DNA of 64,000 nucleotides from CAWBJO01 sp963789175 (GTDB lineage: Bacteria; Pseudomonadota; Alphaproteobacteria; Rhizobiales; Aestuariivirgaceae): assembly GCA_963789175.1 (NCBI GenBank), contig CAWBJO010000006.1, positions 682,001 through 746,000 of the forward strand, given 5' to 3'. Made by a program: the position numbers and the translations under genes. Positions 53,719 to 61,474 of this stretch are shown piece by piece. The number at the start of each line of letters is the position of its first letter. The stretch's first letter is position 1. A model generated the notes under the pieces. The model ran no database searches, was not told the origin of the DNA, and saw only the letters and a list, made by a program, of their open reading frames with translations.

Positions 53719-54636
53719 ATGCGGAATGGCTCAGCGATATTGACGCTCCTTGGGGTGATGTTTGGTCACTCTCTCAGCGCATTGGCCCAAACTGATCCCC
53801 CCCGTACTATGTTCGACCTGTTCGAACAGCCGGGGCATCGTGAAGTCGTTGTTGAACCCCAGGCGACGGGCAGGACCTCGAAAGCGGAGCGAGCGCCGAG
53901 CAAGGGGAACTCTATGTTCGATCTTTTGCAAGCACCGCGGCGAACTTCAACAGATGCGGTGAACGACAACCAGTCTGCCTCCTCAACACACCCTTCAAAA
54001 AAAACGACGGTGTTGCTCGTCAAGCCGCCCCTCCCGCGCCAAAGACCAAGATCATCCACTTCTGAAACAGCCGCCCTGGCGACAGAGAGAGAGCGGCTTC
54101 GAAGCGTCGCTACCCGTCTGCAACAGCAGCAGCAGGTTCAAAAAGCAGAAGCTCGGCGCCTTGACGAAGTTTCAAGCCAACTGAAACAGGATCGGGACAT
54201 TCTTTTAAAGCAAAAGCGCGAACTTGAGCTGCTCCGACAATCACTAAATTCAAATCAATTGAACGGACCACTCAATCCATCAGCGCCTCAAGATCAAGAT
54301 CGCAAGCTCGCCTCAAAGGAGATAGGGCCCTCTACTGTTGCTTCCCAGAAATCCACCTTCAACGGGCCAGAGGAACGAAACGCGACGCGCGTTGCCCGGA
54401 TTGACCCTCTGTCACATTCCAGTAAAGGGAATGCAGACCTTAGTAGCCCCAAATGCAAAAAGGCAAAGGCCTTAATCGAAGGCTACGCGTTTTCAAACGT
54501 TGAGGCCAGGATGTGCGCGGGCAATAGTTACCTATTTTCAGCTACCAGAGACAAGAGCGCCTTCTCGATCAGAGTAAACCCAAAAACGTGGGAGCTCATA
54601 GAAGTGGCGAAGGCTGCACCTGGTCCTCGTCGCTAG
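53719..54636 (+). CDS. Secreted coiled-coil hypothetical protein
   Basis: 305 residues from the ATG at 53719 (TTG at 53695 rejected). A signal peptide (ending SLSALAQTDPP) leads to a short repeated MFDLFEQP / MFDLLQAP motif. A Lys/Ser-rich linker and a coiled coil follow (about 125-180, ERERLRSVATRLQQQQQVQ). The C-terminal domain has two Cys (CKKAKALIEGYAFSNVEARMC, split around KAKAL) and a final INPKTWELIE-like strand. Unknown function; low GC relative to the core region. Confidence 0.6.
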   Translation: MRNGSAILTLLGVMFGHSLSALAQTDPPRTMFDLFEQPGHREVVVEPQATGRTSKAERAPSKGNSMFDLLQAPRRTSTDAVNDNQSASSTHPSKKTTVLLVKPPLPRQRPRSSTSETAALATERERLRSVATRLQQQQQVQKAEARRLDEVSSQLKQDRDILLKQKRELELLRQSLNSNQLNGPLNPSAPQDQDRKLASKEIGPSTVASQKSTFNGPEERNATRVARIDPLSHSSKGNADLSSPKCKKAKALIEGYAFSNVEARMCAGNSYLFSATRDKSAFSIRVNPKTWELIEVAKAAPGPRR

Positions 54637-54748
54637 TATCTGGGGGCGTTACCTCGTGGCCTTCAGCTCCTCGCATTCGGCCGGCGTTAAAGGGATGGAA
54701 GCCGCGCAGATGTTCTCAAGCATGTGTGGCATATGGGTCGTCCCGAGA

Positions 54749-54943
54749 ATGGGGAACGCAGCCCGGTTAGCGCTTGTCGCGCTGTTTCTTTTGGCAGGGC
54801 CCCTCCAGATCAGTTACGCCTCCGACATCGTGGGGGCCGCTTCGAGGATCGTCGATGGCGACACCCTCTATCTCTGGGATCAGAGTGTTTGCCAGAAAAT
54901 CCGGCTTTGTAGGATCGATGCATCTGGCTCCCGGAACTTTTGA
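54749..54943 (+). pseudogene. Truncated staphylococcal-nuclease-like (SNase) protein
   Basis: 64 residues from the ATG at 54749, with a signal peptide (LALVALFLLAGPLQISYA). The first SNase strands follow (ASRIVDGDTLYLWDQ, KIRLCRIDA), then a stop. SNase domains need about 130 residues, and the second Arg/Glu catalytic region is missing. The sequence downstream in another frame (from about 54925) is coding-like, so a frameshift near 54925-54930 or a deletion fusion is likely. Confidence 0.55.
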
Positions 54944-54971
54944 GGCGATATCTAGTTTAGTTTCGAAAGTT

Positions 54972-55220
54972 ATGTCGCTTCCCTCAATGCCAGACCAAAC
55001 GCACCAAAGAAACTTCATGATAGACTTGGTCCAAAAACTTGGTCCCATGAAAGAAACAGTGTGTCGTGCTTATGTCCATGCTGAGTTGAAGGGTGAGATT
55101 GCCCGCACAAAGACTCGCTCAAGCCAGTCGCCCGAAGGCTATGCCGAAACGCTGTGGAATGAGGGAATAAAAAAGGGGTGGCTGCCGGCGGAAATCGCCA
55201 TAGTCAAAAAGGACCTATGA
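54972..55220 (+). CDS. Small hypothetical, possibly the 3' end of a broken gene
   Basis: 82 residues from the ATG at 54972, ending GYAETLWNEGIKKGWLPAEI then a Lys-rich tail. There is no strong Shine-Dalgarno, and the frame is open well upstream through the truncated nuclease, so this may be the tail of that gene after a frameshift. The stop lies immediately before the left inverted repeat of the IS-like element. Confidence 0.35.
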   Translation: MSLPSMPDQTHQRNFMIDLVQKLGPMKETVCRAYVHAELKGEIARTKTRSSQSPEGYAETLWNEGIKKGWLPAEIAIVKKDL

Positions 55221-55225
55221 ACTAG

Positions 55226-57176
55226 GCCGTGTACTCATAAATCAGGAAGCTCGGTAGCGGCGCATCCGATGTCCGCTTGTCCCCCAACAGCGGCGCGAAA
55301 GCGGACGTTGTCGGACTTCCGCGAAGGGCCACAAGGAGACTTGGCGTTCATGATTCTTCCTTCGAGAAGTGCTTGATCTTGAATTGCTTGCTGAGCACGT
55401 TCATGCGACATTTTTGTCGAAGTCGAAAGCTGGCTCTGCATCACCATAGGAGCGTGTCATGGCTGAGGCGCATCAGGCTATCGAGCGTAATTATGACCGT
55501 CCCGATCTTGGCGCAACGATATTGGCCGCACTCAAACAGGCCGGCAAAGATGTCGAGCGCTTGACGCCGGATGATCTCGCGGCCGTGGACGAGTTTCATA
55601 CGGGCCAGCGTGGCGCGACCATCAGGCTCGCTGAGCTCTTGCATCTGAGAGGGTCCGAGCGAGTTGTCGATGTGGGCTGCGGTATTGGTGGACCCTCTCG
55701 GTTTCTGGCAAAGCAGTACGGTTGCCGCGTCAGTGGCCTCGATCTTACCTCCGGGTTCGTCCGTGTCGCCGATATGCTGGCGCATCTCACCGGGTTGAGC
55801 GCGCTGGTGGACTATCGTCAAGGGGATGCGCTCAACATGCCCTTTGCGGACCAAATATTCGACATCGTCTGGTGCCAGAATGTTTCGATGAACGTAGCTA
55901 ACCGCCCTGCGCTGTATGCGGAAATGTTCCGTGTGCTGAAGCCGGACGGCCAATTGGCAATTCAGGATGTTGTTGCGGGAAGCGGTGGCCCTCCGTTCTA
56001 TCCGCTCTCGTGGGCACGTGAACCGAACATCAGCTTCTTGATTACCGCCGAGGAGACTCGCGACAAGCTGGAGCGCGCAGGTTTTCGGACCACGACATGG
56101 ATGGACACGACGAAAACTTCGCTTGAGGAGGTGCAAGCGCGCGCGAAAGTCGGGAAGACTGGCTCTCCTTCACCTCTCGGACTGCATCTGCTTCTTGGCA
56201 GCGACTTCGCCACGATAAGCCGCAATATGTTACGCAATCTCGAAGAAGGAAGGATCGGTCTTTTGAACGCGGTCTTGAGGCGTACCCATTGAAGACCGCT
56301 TCGGGTCACGAACGACAAAACTCACCCTGAGCATAATAGGTCCGCTTTTGGGAGTGTAGCGACCGGTTGAGCCTTAGCGCCGAACCATGATTCATGCCCT
56401 CCGCCAGGAGCTCGAATCATGCGCTACGAACTCACCGACTACGAATGGACCGCCATCAAGCCAATGCTACCCAACAAGCCGCGGGGCGTCCCTCGGGTAA
56501 ATGACCGTCGCGTACTCAACGGCATCTTCTGGGTTCTGCGCTCCGGCGCGCCTTGGCGCGATCTACCGGGTGCCTTTGGCCCCTACACCACCTGCTACAA
56601 TCGTTTCGTCCGTTGGCGCCGGGCGGGCGTCTGGAGCCGGATCATCGACGCGCTCGCCGCTACCCACGATGCGGCCGTCCAGATGATCGACACTTCGATC
56701 GTCCGCGTGCATCAGCATGGAGCATGCATCAAACGGAACCAACGGCAGTTGATGGGGCGATCACGAGGCGGATTGACCAGCAAGATTCATGCGGTTGTAG
56801 ACGCTAATGGCTTGCCGGTCCGCCTTGCGCTAACCCGCGGCGAGACACACGACAATCGGCTTGCAGGAAAACTCCTGTCTCGCTTGAAGTCCGGATCGAT
56901 GTTGCTTGCCGACCGCGGCTATGACGCCGATTGGATCAGAGGGCTCGCCATGCGGCGAGGCGCATGGGCCAATATCCCGCCAAAGCGCAATCGCAGTAAT
57001 CCGATCAACTTCAGTCCCTATCTCTACCGTGACCGCAACCGGATCGAGTGCTTCTTCAACAGGATCAAGCAATGCCGTCGCGTTGCAACACGCTACGACA
57101 AGCTGGCTTCCAACTACCTTGCCTTCGTACAGCTTGCCTCGATCAGGCTATGGCTTCGCGCTTATGAGTCCACGCC
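55226..57176 (+). mobile_element. IS5-family element with a methyltransferase passenger gene
   Basis: Left end GCCGTGTACTCATAA (55226-55240) matches the right end, read inward as GGCGTGGACTCATAA (57176-57162), at 13 of 15 positions. The flanks are CTAG (55222-55225) and CTAA (57177-57180), fitting a YTAR-type target. Between them lie a methyltransferase gene and an intact DDE transposase. No inverted repeat is seen directly upstream of the transposase, so the distal left end seems to be the functional one. At about 1.95 kb the element is larger than usual single-gene IS5 members. Confidence 0.6.
55459..56292 (+). CDS. Class I SAM-dependent methyltransferase
   Basis: 277 residues; TAGGAGCG lies upstream of the ATG. 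SAM motif I is VVDVGCGIGGPSRFLAKQYG (about residue 71), followed by GLDLTSGFVRVAD, the acidic-loop YRQGDALNMPF and VWCQNVSMNV, and FRVLKPDGQLAIQDVV. This resembles glycine/sarcosine or cyclopropane/ubiquinone-type small-molecule methyltransferases. It lies inside the inverted repeats of an IS5-like element on the transposase strand, so it travels, or once travelled, with it. Substrate unknown. Confidence 0.82.
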   Translation: MAEAHQAIERNYDRPDLGATILAALKQAGKDVERLTPDDLAAVDEFHTGQRGATIRLAELLHLRGSERVVDVGCGIGGPSRFLAKQYGCRVSGLDLTSGFVRVADMLAHLTGLSALVDYRQGDALNMPFADQIFDIVWCQNVSMNVANRPALYAEMFRVLKPDGQLAIQDVVAGSGGPPFYPLSWAREPNISFLITAEETRDKLERAGFRTTTWMDTTKTSLEEVQARAKVGKTGSPSPLGLHLLLGSDFATISRNMLRNLEEGRIGLLNAVLRRTH

Positions 57177-57180
57177 CTAA
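56419..57180 (+). CDS. IS5-family DDE transposase
   Basis: 253 residues in a single frame, apparently intact. It begins MRYELTDYEWTAIKPMLPNK and has GIFWVLRSGAPWRDLP (DUF4096-like N-terminal helix region). Catalytic Asp sits in QMIDTSIVRVH (about residue 91), the second Asp in LLADRGYDADW, and Glu in RNRIECFFNRIKQCRR, giving the DDE triad. The TAA stop falls outside the terminal inverted repeat, in the flanking target sequence. Confidence 0.93.
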   Translation: MRYELTDYEWTAIKPMLPNKPRGVPRVNDRRVLNGIFWVLRSGAPWRDLPGAFGPYTTCYNRFVRWRRAGVWSRIIDALAATHDAAVQMIDTSIVRVHQHGACIKRNQRQLMGRSRGGLTSKIHAVVDANGLPVRLALTRGETHDNRLAGKLLSRLKSGSMLLADRGYDADWIRGLAMRRGAWANIPPKRNRSNPINFSPYLYRDRNRIECFFNRIKQCRRVATRYDKLASNYLAFVQLASIRLWLRAYESTP

Positions 57181-57538
57181 TAGCCTTCAATATTTTGCGT
57201 ACGACACTAGAGCCCCTACTTCAGTCTTTCGGCGATTTGTGAAATGAGCAGTAGTTACGCACCTATTATTCTTATGATACTTTCATTTGTAAATGTTGCG
57301 AACTCCCCCCATTAAGTAAAAGCCAACTCCTACGCAAGCTTGGAGAATTGCGTAGAAGTTGGCCGCCCTCCAGCTATGGGCACTACTGCGTCTCTTCAGT
57401 CGGCGCTTCGCCGCACTTCTAGATGAGCCTAATTCCTGTCCCCATCGCTCCGAGAAAAAGCAATCCCAAGGAAATGCTTACTCCCAGGGCTCCGGCCACC
57501 CAGTCAACCCTTCTGATTGGTTTGACGCGCATGGGTTC
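57181..57538. other. Gene-free stretch after the IS element
   Basis: 358 AT-richer nucleotides with no supportable gene. The only structure seen is the strong inverted repeat at 57322-57363. Confidence 0.5.
57322..57363 (-). terminator. Long inverted repeat acting as a minus-strand terminator
   Basis: Arms GCCAACTCCTACGCAA and TTGCGTAGAAGTTGGC pair at 15 of 16 positions around a 10-nt loop. Read on the minus strand, the hairpin is followed by TTTTACTTAAT, a good intrinsic terminator tail. It lies 175 nt past the stop of the small TM gene at 57539-57742, leaving room for a long 3' UTR or small RNA. Confidence 0.65.
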
Positions 57539-57742
57539 CTAGTCAGTCGAGCTACTGTTTCCTGAACTGGGCGCTGGAGCGGGATCAGTTACTGTTGGCG
57601 TTTCGACGACTATGTTCGTTTGACGGCTCCAAGGCGTGAAGCCCATCGCCCAAGCGCCGAAACCGACGACGACAAGAACGAGAAGTATCCCGAGAACGAA
57701 GCCTGAGCCGCTGTTGTCCGGTGTGTTGATGTTGGTTGCCAT
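57539..57742 (-). CDS. Small single-TM protein
   Basis: 67 residues from the ATG at 57742, with AGGAGA at good distance. A polar N-terminus (MATNINTPDNSGSG), one TM helix (about 15-36), then a Pro/Thr/Ser-rich tail. The layout matches the 88-residue protein at 39674. A one-mismatch EcfG-type site (GGAAC-N17-CATT, 57796-57771 minus) lies upstream. Function unknown. Confidence 0.6.
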   Translation of the reverse strand: MATNINTPDNSGSGFVLGILLVLVVVGFGAWAMGFTPWSRQTNIVVETPTVTDPAPAPSSGNSSSTD

Positions 57743-58008
57743 GATGTCTCCTGTCTGCCGCGCTGAAGCAAATGCAGAGCAGATCATTTTTGTTCCCGTT
57801 CAGTTAGTTAACTCTCTCCACCAGGTAATTTATTTAGAAGGCTTATTCGCAATGTCGATGGAGAAAAATAGGAACCCGTACTACTGATGGCTTGTTACAA
57901 TTGTTGCCATTTTCAGACTCACCGCGAGTCACTAAGAGAACCACCAAGGGGCGGTTCAGAACCTGCTTCAATGCAATCCCGTTCTTACGAACTGTGATCG
58001 GCCACTAC

Positions 58009-58995
58009 ATGCGCAAAGTAATTATCGCCCTTGGGATTGCCGCTCTTTTCCTTGGGGAGATTCGTCCCGCACGTGCCTTGGATCCTGCCTCAGTCAATGG
58101 TGCTCGATATCTTGAAGAGTCTCCTCCCCGTGAGAACAGTGCAACAGACCACGACCCGATAGTCGTTAAGTTGCAAATTCTGCTCGACCGGGCAAATTTC
58201 TCACCTGGTTTGATTGACGGCCGTCTGGGGAACAATACGATTTACGCCCTCCGCGAGTTCGAAAAGCACTCGGGCCAGACTGTGGATGGAAGATTGGATT
58301 CTAAGGTTTGGCAAGTGTTAGACGGGGATCTGGCCGAAGTCCTGGTACCCTACATCCTGACTGATAAGGATACAAAGGGACCCTTTGTAGAAAGCGTTCC
58401 CGAAGACTATTCAGCCATGGCTGACATGGATCGACTTTCATATACAAGCGTCGAGGAGATGCTAAGTGAGAAGTTCCATGTCGATATCGAGCTTCTCAAA
58501 GACCTCAATCCGCACGCTCAATTTGACCGTCCAGGCGAGAAAATTCTCGTACCAAACGTTGATGACATCGGCCTCTTAAGGGAGATTGAACGTATCAAGA
58601 TCGATAAGGGGCAAGGCGTGCTTCGCGGATATGACGGTGCAGGCAATCTTGTTGTCGTTTACCCCGCAACTATTGGAAGCGACGATAATCCCAGTCCAAG
58701 CGGAACTATGACGGTGAAGGGAGTTGCAAGAAACCCAAAGTACGAATACCGACCTGCCAAGAATTTTCAGCAAGGAGGAAATGAGGAACCACTTACCCTG
58801 CCCTCCGGCCCCAACGGTCCAGTGGGCTCAATTTGGATCGAATTGAGCAGAGATACGTATGGAATACATGGCACGGCAGAGCCGGGGCTTGTGGGCAAGT
58901 CGGTTTCCCATGGTTGTGTCCGCTTGACAAATTGGGATGCTCAGGAACTTGGTCGCTTAGTGAAATATGGAACTAAGGTATCGTTCGTACACTAG
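58009..58995 (+). CDS. L,D-transpeptidase (YkuD) with peptidoglycan-binding domain
   Basis: 328 residues from the ATG at 58009. A signal peptide (LGIAALFLGEIRPARA) is followed by a PG_binding_1 domain (about 45-100, LDRANFSPGLIDGRLGNNTI), a LysM-like middle (about 140-190) and the YkuD domain. The active site reads IHGTAEPGLVGKSVSHGCVR with C303 as nucleophile. It forms 3-3 crosslinks or attaches proteins to peptidoglycan in the periplasm. Full length, so functional despite the decayed surroundings. Confidence 0.9.
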   Translation: MRKVIIALGIAALFLGEIRPARALDPASVNGARYLEESPPRENSATDHDPIVVKLQILLDRANFSPGLIDGRLGNNTIYALREFEKHSGQTVDGRLDSKVWQVLDGDLAEVLVPYILTDKDTKGPFVESVPEDYSAMADMDRLSYTSVEEMLSEKFHVDIELLKDLNPHAQFDRPGEKILVPNVDDIGLLREIERIKIDKGQGVLRGYDGAGNLVVVYPATIGSDDNPSPSGTMTVKGVARNPKYEYRPAKNFQQGGNEEPLTLPSGPNGPVGSIWIELSRDTYGIHGTAEPGLVGKSVSHGCVRLTNWDAQELGRLVKYGTKVSFVH

Positions 58996-59705
58996 AATGA
59001 AATTGAATGCGTACCCCTTTGAACTCGGCCGCGAGGCAAGCGCAATCAAATTACACCACCTGATCGATTTCGCTACTCTGGTTCCTTCCAGCATCGGAGC
59101 ACTGTGGCAATTCAACTCATTTCGGCAGATTGGATTTGTGACCTCCGGTCGCCAATGGATCAATCCGATGCCGACCGGCTCCCAGCCCGAATTCGTCACT
59201 GAGGTCCGTGAACACGAACGCATGGCTGAGGGCGTTTGCCTTAGCCCGAGGCACCCTGCCAACCGTATGAGCCGCTCATTGAGGGCAACTTCTCCAGCAT
59301 CGTCTCATAGGCCTGTGCGAGCTCATCCAGCCGGTTGGGGGCTTGGGAGGGAAGGCATAATCGGCGTACTCCCGACGAAACTGGGCCGGCCCGCGCCTGT
59401 TCACCCGCCTGCCGATCTGCTCGGCGCGATGCTTGAGCCGCCAAGGCGGCGAGAGGCGTTGAGATTGATAGGGGAGCCTAGGGCAGCGATGCCCTTTGCA
59501 CAGCTCCAAATATCACCCTCTTTGGGAGATCGGCCATGTCCGGTAGCACACTTTTTTGCAAGGCGCCGCACACTCGGACATGGGTTGTGAACAACACCAT
59601 TCAGGCGTACGCTTTGTCAGCCAATTTGGGAAGCCGATTGGCTTCTCCTAGCGAGCACCAGCCGGTTCCGAAATGGCGTGTGTGGTACCATCCGGGAGGA
59701 CTCCA
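58996..59705. other. 710-nt region with no supportable gene, probable remnants
   Basis: Open frames here are short and none has a convincing start. On the minus strand two frames (59241-59509) read as a possible frameshifted fragment (RREYADYAFPPKP continuing as NRLDELAQAYETMLEKLP), which I do not recognise. An inverted repeat CCATGTCCG (59534-59542) / CGGACATGG (59575-59583) lies upstream of the next gene. Confidence 0.4.
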
Positions 59706-60119
59706 ATGGAAAACGTGGATCGAAGATTGGTGTTAGGTGTCGGCTTGGCAGCCTCTACACTTGTCCTGCCGACGGCCTCAGTGGCCCAGACTTACGGCCC
59801 CGATGAGGGCAAGGAACTCGCACCCGGTGTGAGACAGGTAGACCTTGGCGAGGGGGGATCAATCTTACCAGCTTATAAAATGCTCAAGCTCCGCGATATT
59901 GTAATCCAGCCTGGGGCCAAGACCGCAGACAACATGATGAAAAACGATATGCTTTGCCACATGACAGAGGGCGAACTTGCAGTTGTTCAGAATGGCAAGG
60001 AGTTCACAGTTAAGAAGGGCGGTGTTTGGGCCTGCGCGAATGGCATTACGACAGAAGGCACTCAGAACAAAAGTAGTGCGGTCGCCATCATGCGGGTCAT
60101 CGATTTAATGACATCGTAA
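59706..60119 (+). CDS. Exported cupin-like small protein
   Basis: 137 residues, with GGGAGG before the ATG. The N-terminus has a Tat-like pattern (DRRLVLGVGLAASTLVLPTASVAQ, split at ALV). The mature part looks like a single cupin barrel (LKLRDIVIQPGAKTADNM then LCHMTEGELAVVQNGKEFTV), but the usual metal His set is reduced. Function unknown; periplasmic location likely. Confidence 0.65.
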   Translation: MENVDRRLVLGVGLAASTLVLPTASVAQTYGPDEGKELAPGVRQVDLGEGGSILPAYKMLKLRDIVIQPGAKTADNMMKNDMLCHMTEGELAVVQNGKEFTVKKGGVWACANGITTEGTQNKSSAVAIMRVIDLMTS

Positions 60120-60207
60120 ATCGGATGCGAGACTTAATCACCTAGCGCACGAGGTTCTCGTCGCGCGGCGCGTTTAAGTGGGCGGTCGGCAAGATCGACC
60201 GCCCCAT

Positions 60208-60427
60208 TCAATTCGGCTTCTGTCGCCGATCTTCCGAAGCAAGCACACAATAGACCGACCACTCGCTTCCAAACTCGGCCCGGACCTTCTTCTCCAGCCC
60301 AGCCAGCCTTGCGCTGGGGTTGTCGGCGTCCTCAACCGTGCATATTAAGCGGCTGACATTGCCCATCAGCAGATAGACATTCCAGAAGCTTAGGGGGCTT
60401 ACCGTTGGAACTTTTCTTGGCCGCCAT
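60208..60427 (-). pseudogene. Small conserved-looking protein with a frameshift
   Basis: Starting MAAKKSSNGKPP on the minus strand, the frame shifts at a run of five G (60392-60396, plus strand). The other frame continues SFWNVYLLMGNVSRLICTVEDAD and ends EFGSEWSVYCVLASEDRRQKPN. Removing one base gives about 72 residues. The downstream part looks like a real domain; I do not know its function. A base-call error in the homopolymer is possible. Confidence 0.4.
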
Positions 60428-60574
60428 GGATTAACCTAATAGGCTCCGAAAATTCCCTCACGAGGAGCGTCCCTCGGTGATTGCCGAGCATCGAATGAAT
60501 AAATGTGAGGTGGCACCCGGCCGGTGCACGTCGTCTCCACTTTGGCCTGGCCGGGTTGCCTGTCCCAAGTGACT

Positions 60575-61311
60575 TCACCCCTCCTTAGACATCCGCGCAA
60601 TCGCCATGGCCATTTCCAGCGCCTCCCCAGGCGGGAGGTATTCAGTGCCTGGCCTGTCGCAGTTGGAATAGACGAAAGCCGTCGAGAGGGTGGAATGCTT
60701 TGAAGGATAGCTTGGAAAGGCGGGTACGGGGAACAGCGGAGTTATCTGAGGATCCAACCGATGTGGACGCAGATACCAGTAGGCAAACTTACCATCATTG
60801 CTGGCAATTAACGCATCGAACAGAACCGGCCCCAGCAGCGCATATGCGCGCGCAGCACGTGGCGGGTTCTGATCTGTCCGGTCCTCGAACATCCACGTGC
60901 TGGCATAGGCAAAGAAATCGGTTATCAGGCCGGTCGGGCTTTGCCAATAGAACGCCTTGTAGTTGGTGGCAAATGTTCGCTCGAACTTCCGCACTCGCCC
61001 ACCTCGGCCTTGACGGCTTCTGATTGACAGTCGGGTGGTGCCGGCGGCCGAAACTCATTGGCACTCGCCAATAGGTTCGGCTTCCAACCAGACATGGTTA
61101 CGTTGCCGGGTTTAGTCCCGGTCCACTTGCACGGACCGCTCGGCACCGAGCCCGTCCACGCCACGTCGGATCCGTCAGCCTTGGCCATTGCGATCACCTG
61201 CTTCGCTACTTTTCGCCCGAGCTTCAGTCCGGCGCTGGTACGTTTGGAAAGCCGGCTGGACCAGGAACGGATAATAATCCGCGCGGCCAAGGTGCACGTG
61301 TTCTGAGGCAA
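60575..61311 (-). pseudogene. Broken vanadium-haloperoxidase/PAP2-like acid phosphatase
   Basis: An upstream frame (61311 to about 60996) contains GLKLGRKVAKQVIAMAKADG and KPNLLASANEFRPPAPPDC. A second frame from about 60994 continues VRKFERTFATNYKAFYWQSP, DQNPPRAARAYALLGPVLFDA, YWYLRPHRLDPQI and FPSYPSKHSTLSTA. The last is the first half of the P-S-x-x-x-H phosphate/vanadate motif. One missing G near 60995 explains the break. The region after STLSTA, which should hold the second His/Arg part, is replaced by unrelated sequence, so the gene is truncated as well as shifted. Confidence 0.75.
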
Positions 61312-61419
61312 GGAGCACCCGACCCTTCAACTCTACTTCCCCAGCCGTTCGAGACCGTCGTTTCTAAGCGACACCGCTGCACTTAGGGGCGCCAAGGTCG
61401 GGTGCCCACACAAGCAATG

Positions 61420-61444
61420 GGAACAAGGACGACTTGGCCTCGTT
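61420..61444 (+). promoter_or_regulatory. EcfG-type promoter of the ADH-SDR operon
   Basis: GGAAC at 61420-61424, 16-nt spacer, CGTT at 61441-61444, ending 30 nt before the ADH start. Perfect consensus at ideal distance. Confidence 0.78.
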
Positions 61445-61474
61445 GCATTTTGGGAGATTGGGAAGGGAACTTCA

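Noticed and set aside
59241..59509. Minus-strand frameshifted fragment in the 710-nt gap
   Set aside because: Coding-like stretches in two frames, but no recognisable family and no start, so it is only mentioned in the gap description.
58967..59590. 207-codon plus-strand open frame after the L,D-transpeptidase
   Set aside because: It overlaps the transpeptidase end, has no Shine-Dalgarno and its second half is Pro/Arg noise.
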